Origin: Strix aluco
Lineage: Eukaryota > Chordata > Aves > Strigiformes > Strigidae
Direction: 5' to 3'
DNA: 64,000 bases
NCBI RefSeq assembly: GCF_031877795.1
Contig: NC_133971.1
Location: 84,716,446 to 84,780,445, forward strand
The number at the start of each line of letters is the position of its first letter. The stretch's first letter is position 1. Position numbers and translations under genes: made by a program. Under the pieces are notes generated by a model. That model had not been told where the DNA came from and did no database searches. It worked only from the letters and a program-made list of their open reading frames with translations. Shown piece after piece: positions 45,801 to 57,039 of the stretch.

Positions 45801-48800
45801 TGAGAAAGAAAACCACTTCTGCTTTGCTATGCGCAATATTAACAAAAGCGCCACTATGATTTCACAGCCTGGTTTTGCAGGCAGAGGGAGGAAGCTGTCT
45901 GTGAGGTGCAGCTAGAGTACTGCTTTCAGTTCCAAGTGTTGGGGGATCTTTCCAAGTGACTCAAATTTTATCACTAGAGTCTGCAAAATGAAACTGGAAT
46001 TGTAAAACAGGCTTTCTCCTGGAAGTCTTGCAACTTGTGTGTTCCAAAGTGCTTGGAAATGAAATGAGGAAAAACAGTTCCGAGAGTAAAATAGGCTCTG
46101 CAGAATTGCCTCCCAGGAAGCTGAGAGAAATCTGCCTCTGGGAATCCCTTTGGTGATGTTCCTAGCTGTACCTCAGGGAGCACTACAGATCGACAGCTAG
46201 TTACTGAATGTGATTGGGTGACAGAGAATGTAATCCAAAATTGTTGATGCACTTTCTCCCCCTTTATGCACCTAAAACCCCTGGCTGCATAGTGTTCACT
46301 TTGGGGGGAAAATTATTTATTCCACTTCTTTCCTCTCTTGCAGCTGCTTGGAGATACTGCAAAGTACAGAGCTGACAGGCTGGTTATGTGGGTAGGTGTG
46401 GATCACTGTTGCTGGGAATCGGGGGCCTGAACTGCAGAGACTTTATACACACAGACTTACCTGGTTCCCTTCAGAGAGAACTTTCTGTCTGTAGGAAAGG
46501 TCTGTCCAAAGGATCATGGATGCAAGCTTAGACAAACAGTGTTTCTCACTGCTTCTTTGTCTCCTCAACTTCTCAGGAAGTCACGACTTTTCTTTAAATA
46601 TTGGCACCAGGAACAGCTGGCAAAGTATGTGGAGCGACTGGAAGGAGCAGCAGTTGTCATACAGAAAGGTGAGCACTGGGACAGGAGAGGCCCTTGACTC
46701 TGGTCTCACACCAGGCCAAGGAAAAACTTTTCTCCAGTCCCTGCTCCACCATTGCACCCTTTCAGATGTCAGAAAGGCAGGGCAGGCCCCATCTCCACGT
46801 CAAGGCCTATGGAGTCAGAGTCCTTATTGCAGATGCCCACCTCCACAGCACTCATCCTCAGTCGGGGGTAGCTATCAGACAGTGTGAGCCTTGGAAAGGG
46901 AGAGCATGTGCGCAGGAGAACTGAGCTGAGCAGGGCAGGCGTATGATTTGGCTGCATCCCCAGATCTGTCTAACCGTCCTCTGGAGTGAGGACTTGTTTA
47001 TGAGTAGTGTTGAACTGAGGAGAGGGAAAAGAAGATGAGTGAAGCAGATCTCATTCCTGCCTTCAGAGACAGGCAGAAGGGGATGAGGTTTTGGGGTTGT
47101 TTTGGGTTTTTTTTTTCTTTCCTTTCCAGGTAGTGTCTGCTCTGGCAGCCTGTTTCTCCAGAGCAGGCACTGTGGGCAGTTGGGTACTTCCCTTGGCACA
47201 GACACCGTGAGGACTGTGCAGCCAGGAGGAGGAGGAGGAGGCTGTCACCCTGCCTGGTCTCTCTCTGTTGCACTTCTCTTCTGTATGGGTTGTTTCACTG
47301 CTGAAACATCTGAGCAGCTTCCAGCTATGCACCGCACAGTATGACAAACATCAGACTGTCATATGCTGTGCCTTGTTCTTAGCCATGAGGAAGATGTGTG
47401 GGTAGTGGGAAATGAGATAGTGTGGTTTTCAGTTCATGTGCTTTGGTACCTGGTAGAGTGGGCGAGATAATGCAGTGTCTCTAAAGCTCACGATGAACTC
47501 TGTGATGGCTGCTTATGGGAAAGGTTATCCTGTGGACTGACACCAAGGAAATCCTGTCTTCTGCATGGAAGAGCTTTGTTTTTACCGAGCAGTGTCTGAA
47601 GGCTACCAGGGAGATAGATGGTTAACAGGTGCTCTCCTGTGAGTCTTTGCTTTTTAGGAATTCAGTGCCTTGGCATTAGAGATGAGATCTTAGATTTTTT
47701 TAAAATCCCTGATCTGGAAGCTTAGAGAGGAGAAGACAGTTCTCATGTGGTTTTGACTGCATGCTCACAATAGAATTTGCATTGCTCGTTATTAATATGA
47801 TTCAAGTGTTGAGGGCTTTGCACTGGGTGAAGGAATATCACCCAATGTGCTTACCTCAGGGAGTGACAAAGGCATGAACAGCAAATTTTTTCTAACCACA
47901 GCTTTTCTCTGAACAGTTTTCAGGGGATTCAGATGCAGAAAGAGTTACCTAAAACTGGTGGCTGAGCTGAGAGCTCAGGCGCAGCGGCTACAGGAAGAGG
48001 CAAAGAGAGAAAGAAGCCGGCAGCTGGCGATGGAAGTAGAGGCCCACAGTGAGTTGCTCCCTCTCCCCCTACACGTGGCCACTTGTGGGATGATCACTTT
48101 GAGGTGCTGTGTGCTCCAGGGGATATCAGCCTGTCATCGGCTCTCTTTCATCTTGTTGCAGAAAGAATCTCACTTCCAGTCCCCATACCACAAAAGAGGC
48201 ATCCTCAGCCTTGTTCTCCTGATAAGCCACCACAGCCACCAGTGCCACGGCCACGCAGCAAACTAACAGAGGTAGTGATATTGGCTCTGCTTGGGGCCCC
48301 TTATCCACGTGTGTTCGTTCCCTGCTCCTTCCACCTTCTGCATGCACATGTTCTCTTGTGTGGTCCCCGGAGAATGTTGTCATTCTTGTTATGAGAAGTG
48401 AGAGAGTCCTTTCCTACTGTGGTTAGTTAAAAAGCATGGTCAGGGCCTCTGGGGAAGTGAAAGCACTTTTGATACTTTGATCTTGTCTTAAGAGAGTCAG
48501 GGGACCTTCAAAGGCCCACTTTCCCCCCTCTCTACTTTCAGTCCACTCCTTTTGATAACTACTTGGACCCATCTGTGCCTCGCCCTGTTCTGTGGACAGA
48601 GGAACAGACTGGAAAAGAAGCAAAAATGAGGAAACTCCAGCGAGGAGCAACTCTCTGCTGGTTCAAAGAGACACAAGCCCAGAAGGTCATGCAGGATGAT
48701 GGGGCCTTCCCAAGCTGGCTGCATGGGATGATCAGCCGGAGGTGAGTACATTGGACACAGTGGCCACAGCTTGGGCTGTGGCAGGCAGGCAGAAGCTGCT

Positions 48801-51800
48801 GTGTCCTTAGGAGGACTGTGTAGGTTGGATTTGCCAGGATTTGCCTCCTTAAAGAATGGGAGTGACCTGCATAACCTTTTAATTTTAGGCTGTGAGCTTC
48901 AGACCCTTAGGGAAAAGGTTGGAGTTCCCTATCACAGGATGCAAATGCTGACACTTTACATGGGTTCAGGGAAAGACTGTGGAAACTCATAGGAAATAAG
49001 TCCATTGTGGGTTCCTAAATACAGACCCTGTGCAGGGAAAGGAGGCTTGGAAAGTACTTGGAGAGGAAATACACGCATGCGTTTACCCTGTTGCGGACCA
49101 TTTGTGGAGACATGATACGGAATGAAGATGGACTTTTGGTCTGACTCATTCCAACTGTTCTCATATCTCTCAGTTTAGGTCGGGAGGAGACCTCAGTTTA
49201 CAGCAGGAGAATGCAGCGTACATTTATTTAAAAGACTATTAAGAGGGGCTTTAGTGAGTAACCAACAGCAAGATACCTCCAAAGTCCCCAGATACAGGAA
49301 AAGGAAGGTTTTTTTGTTGATACCTCTGCCCGTCTAATGAGAGTGCAGCATAAGTGGAATTTACATTCCTTTAGGCTGGAAGAGACATCCACAAAGTCCT
49401 ACTTTCTTATGGAGTTGTTTACAAGACTGAACTCTTTAGCTTTTTTGGGAAAGCCTGTATTCAGATTCTTGTAATTTTGCTGCAGGGTATGCCTCACACT
49501 TAACTCTCTTTGCTGAGCCAAGCACTAGTTTCCAAGCTACATATCAGAGAAATGCGGATTATGCCAGTGATAAGGTAGGAGCATGACAGTGGAGTTAGCA
49601 GGTAGATGTCAGAATTTCTGGCTATAGTCTCCCCTGTGTGCAAATTAATCTATGGCGCTGCATGCTTGCTAACTGTCAGTGTCCCTTATTTGGTGGGAGT
49701 TGTGTGTGAGCATTGCTGCCAAGCATGACTGTCACCTTTATCTTATTCCAGTTTGTAACTTTTTTCTGTTAAAGCTGCAAGTCTCCTTCAGCCTTATTAG
49801 ATCACGAGTTCCTGGATTTTATTAGTTTATCAGTGTGAACATCACTCAGAAATTATACAGCACGTTACCTTAGTAAAGGACACTACAGTAGCTGACAACT
49901 CCCTGGTAGCTGCATTTTTTTTCTTTAAGATAATTATCAAGGCCCCCACCTGCATTAATGCTTTTGTCCACAGATCCAAGAATGCAGGAGAGGAATAAGC
50001 ACCTGGAAGACAAAACTGTCTGAATTCAAGTATAGGCTAGCCATGAGCACTTCATAATGAAGGACGCAACAGATCCTTGCCAATTTTGAAGTGGTGCCTC
50101 CTGTTGCTGGATTTAAGTCTCCGTACAGCAGTGTAAACTCAGCCTCATGTAACAGAGCAGCCAGAGCAATCGAAAATTACACTGGTGATTTGCAGTCACC
50201 TTTAGCCTGGAGCAAGGCACATGACAAGCACAAAACGGTGCTTTGTCTATTGGGCAGAGAGGGGGAAGACCTCCTTACAGCAGGAAGTTTAGAGACCCAG
50301 AATGGTGTAATCCATGTTGGTGTTTTTCCAAGGCACTTTAGCTTGTGCTGAGCACCACTACCCCACAGTATCCTGACTTCTGTCAGCCCTGGAGCACAGG
50401 AAATCCACGTGTGCCTCCTCATCTCAGCAAGGCTTTGTAATGCGCTCTGTGCTGGAAGGCAGTTGTTGCTATTGTACTAGTCAGACACCAGGAGCAGGTT
50501 TGGAGCAGCCCTGCTTGGAGATGCTTTGGCTGAGAGTATCCTGCCTCCTCAGTCTGCTAATGCCTCCCTGTACCACCAAGCCTGCGTCAGGAAACTGTAA
50601 CTAGGAACAGATGGGGCAGATGCTGGCCTCCCTGTGGACTGGGAGCACTACCATGGTAGCATGGGAGATAGGATGGGAGTTGCTGCACAGAGGCAGCTGC
50701 TCACTGTCTGCTGAAAAACTATTTCCTGCTTCCAGGGAAGCTGAAAACTTGCTGAGTGACAAGCCTTTGGGTTGTTTCCTTGTTCGGATCAGCCAGAGCC
50801 GACCGGGCTACACATTGACATACAGGTAGGTAATGAGCCTTGCAGAGAACAAAAAAGAAGGTCCAAAACTGAGCTATGCATGGCTGGAGGAGTTAACCTC
50901 TTCCACAGAGGAGTCCAGTGATGATGATGCTCAGCCTCTCCTGTTGTGGGTGCCTCAGACAGTTTGGAGTAGCAGACAGAACACTGCGGAGTCTGTCTCT
51001 TGCCAAAAGCTAGATCTGTTTGTGGTTGGGATGCTGCGGCTCCAAGGGTGCAGGTCCTGCTTAGGCTGTGCTATATGGCTGAGTGGGTAAAACAGGTTGG
51101 AAGAAGCAGTGACTGAAGCAGAGATCAGTCTAGAGGCAGGCCAGGGGAGAGGCAGTCAGAGTTCTGGGCATCGTCTTTGTACAGCCTCAGGCAAGGGGTA
51201 GGACAGAGTTTTAATGTGGACAGCAGCCTTGGGAGGCAGTAGTCTGCTGGGGTTTAGATACGGCTGCCAGGGTTCTCCTGTCACTGACTTTGGGGAAATT
51301 GCTGCTTCTGCAGCACCTACTAGCACAGTGTGTGACACTCCAGCATGGTGCATCTCCTGCATCATTGTGATGTTTGTTACTGTGGCTCCTGATCACATCT
51401 GGCCTCTTGAGACAACTGCAGAAAGCAGTGACTGGGTCCTGGAGAGATGTTGTGGCCCCATACCACGACTGTTTCTGTCTGTCCATCTCCCCAGGGGTGA
51501 ACACCGCTGCAGACACTACATGATCCAGGTGCAGCCCAATGTGCGCTACGTCATCCTGGGGGAAGACCGGGCTCACGCCTCTCTCACCGAACTGGTTCGG
51601 TATCACCAGACTGTGGGCATCCAGCCCTTCATGGAGATACTGACTGTTCCCTGTGGGCAGGTGAATGTTGAGGATCTGCAGCCGGAAAAAGGGTGGGGCA
51701 TGGACCGTGCCGTGAGTGGGCAGAGTCACTGCAGCAGCAAGATCTCTCTTTTGTGTTCCCGTTGGCGGTATCCCATTCTGGCCAAGCAGCTTGGCCTCTT

Positions 51801-52688
51801 CTGCATGCACCAAGAAACGCTACTAGCTGGGCACTGGGAGTCCTGGGAGGGGGACAGGCCCTGGCAGGTGGATGACACCCCCTGCCTCCGAATGTCAGTA
51901 GTGGGCACAGATTGGTATTCCTCTTTGTTGTGCTCTTTGGGGTGTGTGGAGGGTCTGCAAGCCACTGCTGAATCTATTCTTCCCTCCCTCAGAAAAGTAG
52001 TGAGAGTCTGGATTATGAAGATCTGGAGTGCCTCACGCAGGGCCCGCCAGCCGCCAAGGGGGAGACCCCCCCAGAGGTCCAGCCCTGCCCCTCCAGTCTT
52101 CCCACCAGTAGACCTGCTCTGCAACCAAGAGCAGCCACAGTTCTCAGACACATGTGGTTCAAGAACAACAACAGTTTCCAAAGTCAAGAGAGCCTGGACA
52201 AAAGTAGGACAAAGCCAAGCTCAGGCAAGGAGAGAGGCAGCCAACGAGCCTTCCCTCGCCTCCGCTCTTCCATACGCCTGGCAATGCAGGAAATCCAGCA
52301 GGTGAGCTGGGGCATATCCTCTACCAAGCATTACCACCCACAGCCACTCTGAGACACATGGAGCTGCCCTACCCCGGTGCAAGACAGGAGGCTTCCACAA
52401 GTAGCGCTCGGTTTCCTAGCTTCTGGGTCACAGGTTTTATTCAGTGGTCTTGAGATCAAGACTGCGTTCACTGGAAGTGCTGGGCTGGGGGAGACCCTGG
52501 GAGAGGCTTGGTGAGATGCCCAAAGAAAAGTCCACAATGAAAGGGGCTGTGTTGTGGCCAGCATCTCAGTTGCTGCTCCCCTAACGCTGTCTTTCTGCTT
52601 CTCACTGTAGTTCTCTTCCGTTCCCTTGAAGACCTCTGTACAGAGCTGCTGTCAAACTCACAGCATTGAGGATGCAGAGCCCAAATGA
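27828..52688 (+). CDS. Unconventional myosin with C-terminal SH2 domain
   Basis: Exons: 27828-27944, 28028-28093, 28179-28309, 31071-31173, 33925-34027, 34496-34652, 34985-35087, 35354-35482, 36672-36780, 37991-38107, 38836-38936, 39369-39455, 39626-39691, 39982-40095, 41182-41293, 42760-42806, 43121-43186, 43465-43584, 44460-44545, 44785-44832, 46344-46391, 46577-46668, 47917-48048, 48162-48271, 48542-48741, 50736-50825, 51495-51660, 51993-52301, 52611-52688. Together 3207 nt, 1068 aa. The motor (about 10-690) lacks the N-terminal SH3-like lobe. P-loop GESGAGKT 106-113; switch [11 protein letters not shown] 155-164; switch [10 protein letters not shown] 382-389; Glu327 at the TEDS site; [11 protein letters not shown] 590-600. 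One IQ motif ([11 protein letters not shown], 705-715), a charged helix (722-751), a PxxP-rich stretch (756-785), SH2 (847-938, FLVR Arg872) and a Tyr-containing tail follow. It should be an active actin motor reading phosphotyrosine. I recall class XXVIII for such myosins. No damage is seen. Confidence 0.9.
28921..29002 (+). repeat. 29-bp minisatellite, nearly three copies
   Basis: Unit ATCAACTAGCAGAGAAAGC plus CTCAAACAAC, repeated from 28921. The third copy is shortened by loss of the CTAGCA part. It lies in myosin intron 3. Confidence 0.85.
31821..32958. mobile_element. Solo LTR (about 1.1 kb) in a myosin intron
   Basis: It starts TGTGGTGGGTTAACTTTGGC and then CTGGACACCAGGTGCCCACC, an avian ERV LTR start that I recognise, and ends near AAACCCAATACA. 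Flanks CTGTG (31816-31820) and CTGCA (32959-32963) are at best a worn target duplication. The interior is built from degenerate CTCCAGCGTGGGTCCCTCCC-type units and a 12-bp tandem repeat. No retroviral genes are present. Orientation could not be settled. It lies in intron 4 of the SH2 myosin, between exons 31071-31173 and 33925-34027. Confidence 0.7.
32581..32652 (+). repeat. 12-bp tandem repeat CACCATGGGCTT, six copies
   Basis: CACCATGGGCTT repeated six times, with GGGCTGCACC variants at the fourth and last copies. It is part of the LTR interior. It gives open frames of repeating MGFT or SPWA residues that are not genes. Confidence 0.92.
33430..33720 (-). mobile_element. Very old LINE (CR1/L3-like) remnant
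   Basis: On the minus strand a segment near 33618-33650 resembles the reverse transcriptase motif DFxKAFDxV (here read as [10 protein letters not shown]), and the surrounding plus sequence (GTGCTATCTACAAACTTCAG, TGTCAGATGCTTTGTGGAAA) matches the layout of reversed CR1/L3 elements. Divergence is high and no end is preserved. It sits just before myosin exon 5. Confidence 0.5.
38199..38497 (+). mobile_element. CR1 LINE 3' end in myosin intron 10
   Basis: About 300 bp of CR1 3' sequence, from CTTTGACCAAGTAACAAGCG through TTCTTTACAGAACGGGTTAT to GTTGATTCTGTGATT. It starts about 90 bp after the donor of exon 37991-38107. It closely resembles the 3' end of the copy ending at 63311, so the two belong to related subfamilies. 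Confidence 0.95.
41309..41345 (-). mobile_element. CR1 LINE 3'-end scrap
   Basis: GATCACAGAATACTGGGTTG then GAAGGGACCTCAAG matches the last 35 or so bases of a reversed CR1. It lies 15 bp after myosin exon 15 and its GC donor. The following sequence is not clearly CR1. Confidence 0.6.
42195..42287 (+). mobile_element. CR1 LINE 3' end, distinct subfamily
   Basis: GGTCGGCCCAGATGATTTCC, AGAGGTCCCTTCCAACCACA and ACCATTCTGTGATTC form a plus-strand CR1 3' end. The wording (CAGAGGTCCCTTCCAACC) differs from the CAAGGTCTTTTCCAACC type at 38199 and 59870, so it is another subfamily. It lies in myosin intron 15. Confidence 0.85.
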
Positions 52689-55355
52689 CATGGTAAGAGG
52701 AGGCAGCACACAGGAAGGCAGACAACAATTGCAGCTTCCCTGGGAAATGGAGGAGCAAAGGGACTTTTCCCTTCCTGCTTCACCTGGAGCATGTCTTGGC
52801 CATCAACTACCTAGAAATGTAGCAGGAAAAACAGAGGGCAGCGGCCAGCTTCCATTTCAGGACTGCAAAAAGACCAGGAAAAATGGGAAAAATCGGCATA
52901 AGGTTGGGTTCTAAGCACCTGTATGCTTGCAGTACAATAACAAGGCTGCTGGAGGGAGCTCACAGTTTGTTAGAGGCCTGGGGCTGGAAGGACGATTACT
53001 ATCGGAAAGCCTATCTGCACACTATAACAGTCAGCTGCAGTGCCTTAATGTTGTGGACAGAGGCACGCATCAGAAGTGGGTACTGGGCAGAGAGCCCTAG
53101 GGGGTAGCAGAGGCAATGAGCCAAAGGCAAGGCTGAGAACACAAGAAAATACAGCAGCCTGTGAGGACTTTAAACAAGGACTCAGCAGTTGAATACACAG
53201 CCAGTTACTGAGGCTGAAGTATACTGGGCGGCTTATAAGAGTATATGAAGTGGGACAGGGCAGGCTTCTGACACAGCTGGCTATGCACCATGTCTTAACT
53301 GTCTGAAGTATCTAGTGGATGAGCAGCTCTCTTGTGCAGCCAGTATGTAAAAAAACAAAAAAAAAAACCAACCCAAACCAACGCCAAAAAAAAACCCCAA
53401 TCAAACTGTCCCATTCAGTTGCTGAAGGCAGGAGGAAGCAGTAGTGGAGCTGTTGTACACCTCTGTTAAAATCTGGATTTGTGTCAGCTGGAGTGAAGAG
53501 GGGTCAGAAGACCATGCTCTTGGGTGCAGACCCACTGCAGGGCTTGCAGCCCTGCACCAGGATTGACAAATTCCCTGCATGGTTCCACTCCCAGGAATGT
53601 GTGTTGGAGCAAAGCTTTCTAGCTAGGACCTGTCTTGTCTTCTTTTGAAGGCTGAGAAAATCCTCTCCCTGAAGTGTTTTGACTCAATTGCTTCATTCCT
53701 GTATGTGGGTATTGATGTACCCAGGGGATGCTCCTTGTGTCTGAGGTTAGGCATAAGAAAGACAAAACATGTGGAATCTGCATAGATAGCTGCAAGAGTG
53801 TTGTAGTGGGATTGCTGAATGGAGCCCTCCTTTTATGTCCTCCACTGAGTTGTGTTTCTTGACTTTCTTGCAGGTCAAAGTGACTCAGCCGTATCATCTT
53901 CCAGTGCTGCTGGGCCTTGCCTAACTGGGTGAACATACCCAGACATACAGCAGACTTTTTTTTTGTTTGTTTTTGTTTTTGTTGCACCCAGTTGGCCTTG
54001 TGCCTTTAGCCACGACTGCTGCAGAAATTAACTTTCATCAGCACTCAGTAGCTGAGACTGCTGTATCTGCAGTATCTGGACCAGTCTCATCCTGACCGAG
54101 GGGAGAGGATGGGAACAGTAACACTCTGCACAGACCCACAGTGCCTGACAGTCTGTGTGTCAATACTTCGGTGTGCCTGGAGACCCCTCACCTCACACTG
54201 TTAATAGTCACAAACTGGATATTTCTCAACAGCGTGTTCTCTCAGATAGCTGTACTGATTTCCTACCACTTTCTCTTCAAGTCCTCTGTCTGTTTTGATC
54301 CTGTGTATCTGCTGCTCTGGGTGCCAAGGGAAGCTGGACTTGGGCAGTAAGGAATTAAATTGGTGTGTCCTTTTCATTGAGTGCAGGAGCACTTGACTGA
54401 GAGCTAAGACAATGCAAGAATATCTTTCTGCAGAGCTCATGTCCTGCCCTTGCATCAGTGTGCTGGCACACTGCTCCCCAGTCCTTAGCCAGAGCTCAGT
54501 TCAGGGAATCATTGGTGTAACCTTCTTGTTCATCCTGGTTGGGATTGCTACAAGTCAGGGCTGGACAACACACTACTTTATGCTGAGGGTAGAGGGCTTG
54601 GTGGGGACCAGCCAGGGAAGCGGTGGCTGTTTCAGCCTGACGTCCTGGCTCTCCCCAGCATTCCCTTGCAGCATTAACATACCTTTTCTCTTCCTCGTGC
54701 TGGGTTTTGGCAGCTGCTTTGAGACTGTTCAGGACAGAACTAGTCCAGGCAGTCAGAGGCTGCTGTTTGCAGAGTCCTCCTGGCTAAGCCCAGGGGCCTT
54801 TTGCTGTGCAGCCTTGGCCTCTATGCCAATGTTCTCCTTGGCTTCCTCCACCACTGGGCAGCTGGAAAGCCTGCCTTCTGGGTAGCACGTAGAACCTCTT
54901 CATGGCCAAAACTTTTCTAAGAACTCACTAATGCACAGAACTGAGACATGTATGAGAAATGCATTTCAGTAATAGAGCTGCTCTGTCACTCTTTCCTAGT
55001 TCCTGTGCCACAGAGCATGGTGTAAGCCCAGGGCTAAGATCCAGTTGCAAAACACTGTTTCCTCCTGTAGCCTGGCAAGGGTAATGCTGAACCAAGGAGG
55101 GTGATGAAGAGCTTTCCCAAGCAGCTGCCTCCAGTACCTCCTGGTTGCTGCTGCAGGCACAGCTCACAAACAGCATTAGCAAGCCCTCAATGCTCTGCCT
55201 ATATGCGAGGTCTAGCCAAACTTCTGGGGAGCAGTGTGGCTAGTGCTGTGCTGCCGTGGGGAGAAATGTGTGCCAGCAATGGAGAAAAGCTGAGAGATGA
55301 CCTGGGATCAGTCAATAGACTGCTGAAGAATAAAATGCAAATTTGACATCTCTAG
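52689..55355 (+). other. Probable 3' UTR of the SH2 myosin
   Basis: The stretch after the stop codon has no convincing coding exon. A good donor (ACATG|GTAAGA) lies at 52693/52694, five bases after the stop, and an acceptor (TTGACTTTCTTGCAG) ends at 53875, so the UTR may be spliced. The first well-placed AATAAA is at 55329. An open frame at 54412-54885 (157 codons) lacks homology and splice context. Poly(A)-rich sequence occurs at 53347-53400. Confidence 0.5.
55329..55334 (+). terminator. Candidate poly(A) signal of the SH2 myosin
   Basis: AATAAA followed about 20 nt later by a GT-rich stretch (AGTGTGGTCTTTG). It is about 2.6 kb after the stop codon. Earlier cleavage cannot be excluded. Confidence 0.5.
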
Positions 55356-57039
55356 TGTGGTCTTTGCCTGCTTCCAAGCTCATGGCCAAAGTCAGGCACT
55401 GGAGCTTCAGTTCTATGTGAGAGCATGAGTTACGCTAAGGTTTTCTTTAATCTTCTCCCCAAAAGTGATCTCCATTGAAGAGCAGCAGCTACATGAGCAG
55501 CCCTACCTCATTTCCTACAGCAGCAACTTGCCTTGTGGCACTCGGAAAGTTTTGTCTTAGAAAAAGCAGAGAGCAAATTGTGTAAGCCAAAGTGGGAAGG
55601 CCATTCAAGTTATATCATGTTATAGTTCAGCTGGCGTGTGATGAACTGAATGGGATGTACTCACATTTCCCCATGGGACTTCAGCTGAGCTCAGAGAGGG
55701 AGGCTTAGGAAGAGAAGCCTGGATGTGGGGAGGTGGGCAGAGCCAGCCCCCAGGAAGGTAGGAAGAGCAGTGAGAAGGATCTGCAATCCTCAGGAGCAAG
55801 AAATGGAAGTGCTAGAGGGACCTCTGGGCTTGGAGGCTTGGGAGGAATTTTATCTGCCTTTGGTCCTTGAGGTATCTGACGAGGAACTCCCCATTGGGGT
55901 GGCTAAAACAGAAATCTTCATTCTTTTCTCCCCTTCTTAACCCTTCTTGTTCCCCTTTTTCCCAACTCTGCCCTCTCTCTCCTCTCCTCTGTCTGGCCAT
56001 CTTTGATGTAGACTTGAGGTTTAAGAACATGAACCTGTGACCCAAGGATCAGTATGGCTCTTAATCTCTTTTCACAAAACTGGCAGTCCTCATGTTGTTT
56101 GCCTTCTTCCTGGGCAATGCTGTGGTGTATGTTGACATGTTTCCTTCTCAAAGACTTACTTGGCCCTTGGCCCAGACAAGGATCTCCATGCTGCTCTTAG
56201 CCTCACGCCAGCCTGCATCAAGTGACTGTGGAGTGTTGTAACAGCATCTCTGACGTACGGTTTTTCCTATCTTCCAGTTAACTTTGTTGTCCACACCAAA
56301 CACTTATATGGTGTGCCAGTGCTTTGCAGCAACGTTTAGGACAGGGTGCTTGACCAGGGCTTTGCTTATCAATTTACTCCTTATGGTGCATCACAAAAAC
56401 ATGGGAACTACTGTCTGAGTTGAAGGGGTCAATCCAGCACAGGATCCTTGACCATGAAGGTGGCCAGTAGGGGATGCTTAGAGCAGATTGAAGAGCAGTA
56501 TAGGCATAAACCTGTTTCCTCTGCTACATGTTCTGAGCAATACTCAGTTTAATCTTATTCTGACCAAAGTATCCTTCCGTCTAGCAGTCCTTGCTGGCTT
56601 GCTTTTCCATAAAAGCATCTGATTGCTTTTGATCCTTTCTAGATTATTTTGCGTCCATAGCAACCCTAGGCAATTAATTCCTCAGATTTATGATGCATAG
56701 TGAAGAGTACTTAAATTTGTTTGGTTTTTAACCTGCTATGTCATTATTTAATCCATATGCGCTTGATTCTATACTTTAAAACATCACAAGTAATAGTTTC
56801 CAAAACACCAAAGCACATGATTTTATATATATCAGTTTCTCTCCCTTGGCTGCCTTCTCTGTCCTATGCATTTTATTTTTTTCCCCTTTTCTGGCTCTCC
56901 TTAATTCCACTGATTCTTCTCTGAGAGGGAAGGGAGAAAACACAGAGCCAACCCCCAGGCCACTTTCTTGAGCAGGAGTAACTGGTCTGAACTCTCTCTT
57001 TGCACAGTTAGAGCCTCTCTTTGTAAATTACATCTACCA
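55356..57039. other. Intergenic, no gene seen
   Basis: Unique-looking sequence with only short, unsupported open frames. Base composition is ordinary. I recognised no exon with splice signals and no repeat family. Confidence 0.45.

Noticed and set aside
51214-52305. A 363-codon open frame on the plus strand
   Set aside because: It holds the real exon 51495-51660 (SH2 second half) in frame, but the rest is intron; past 51993 it reads the real exon in the wrong frame. The spliced model gives a better protein.
54412-54885. A 157-codon open frame with hydrophobic stretches
   Set aside because: No Kozak or splice support and no homology I can recognise; it lies in the likely 3' UTR of the myosin, and its low-complexity Ser/Leu content fits chance.
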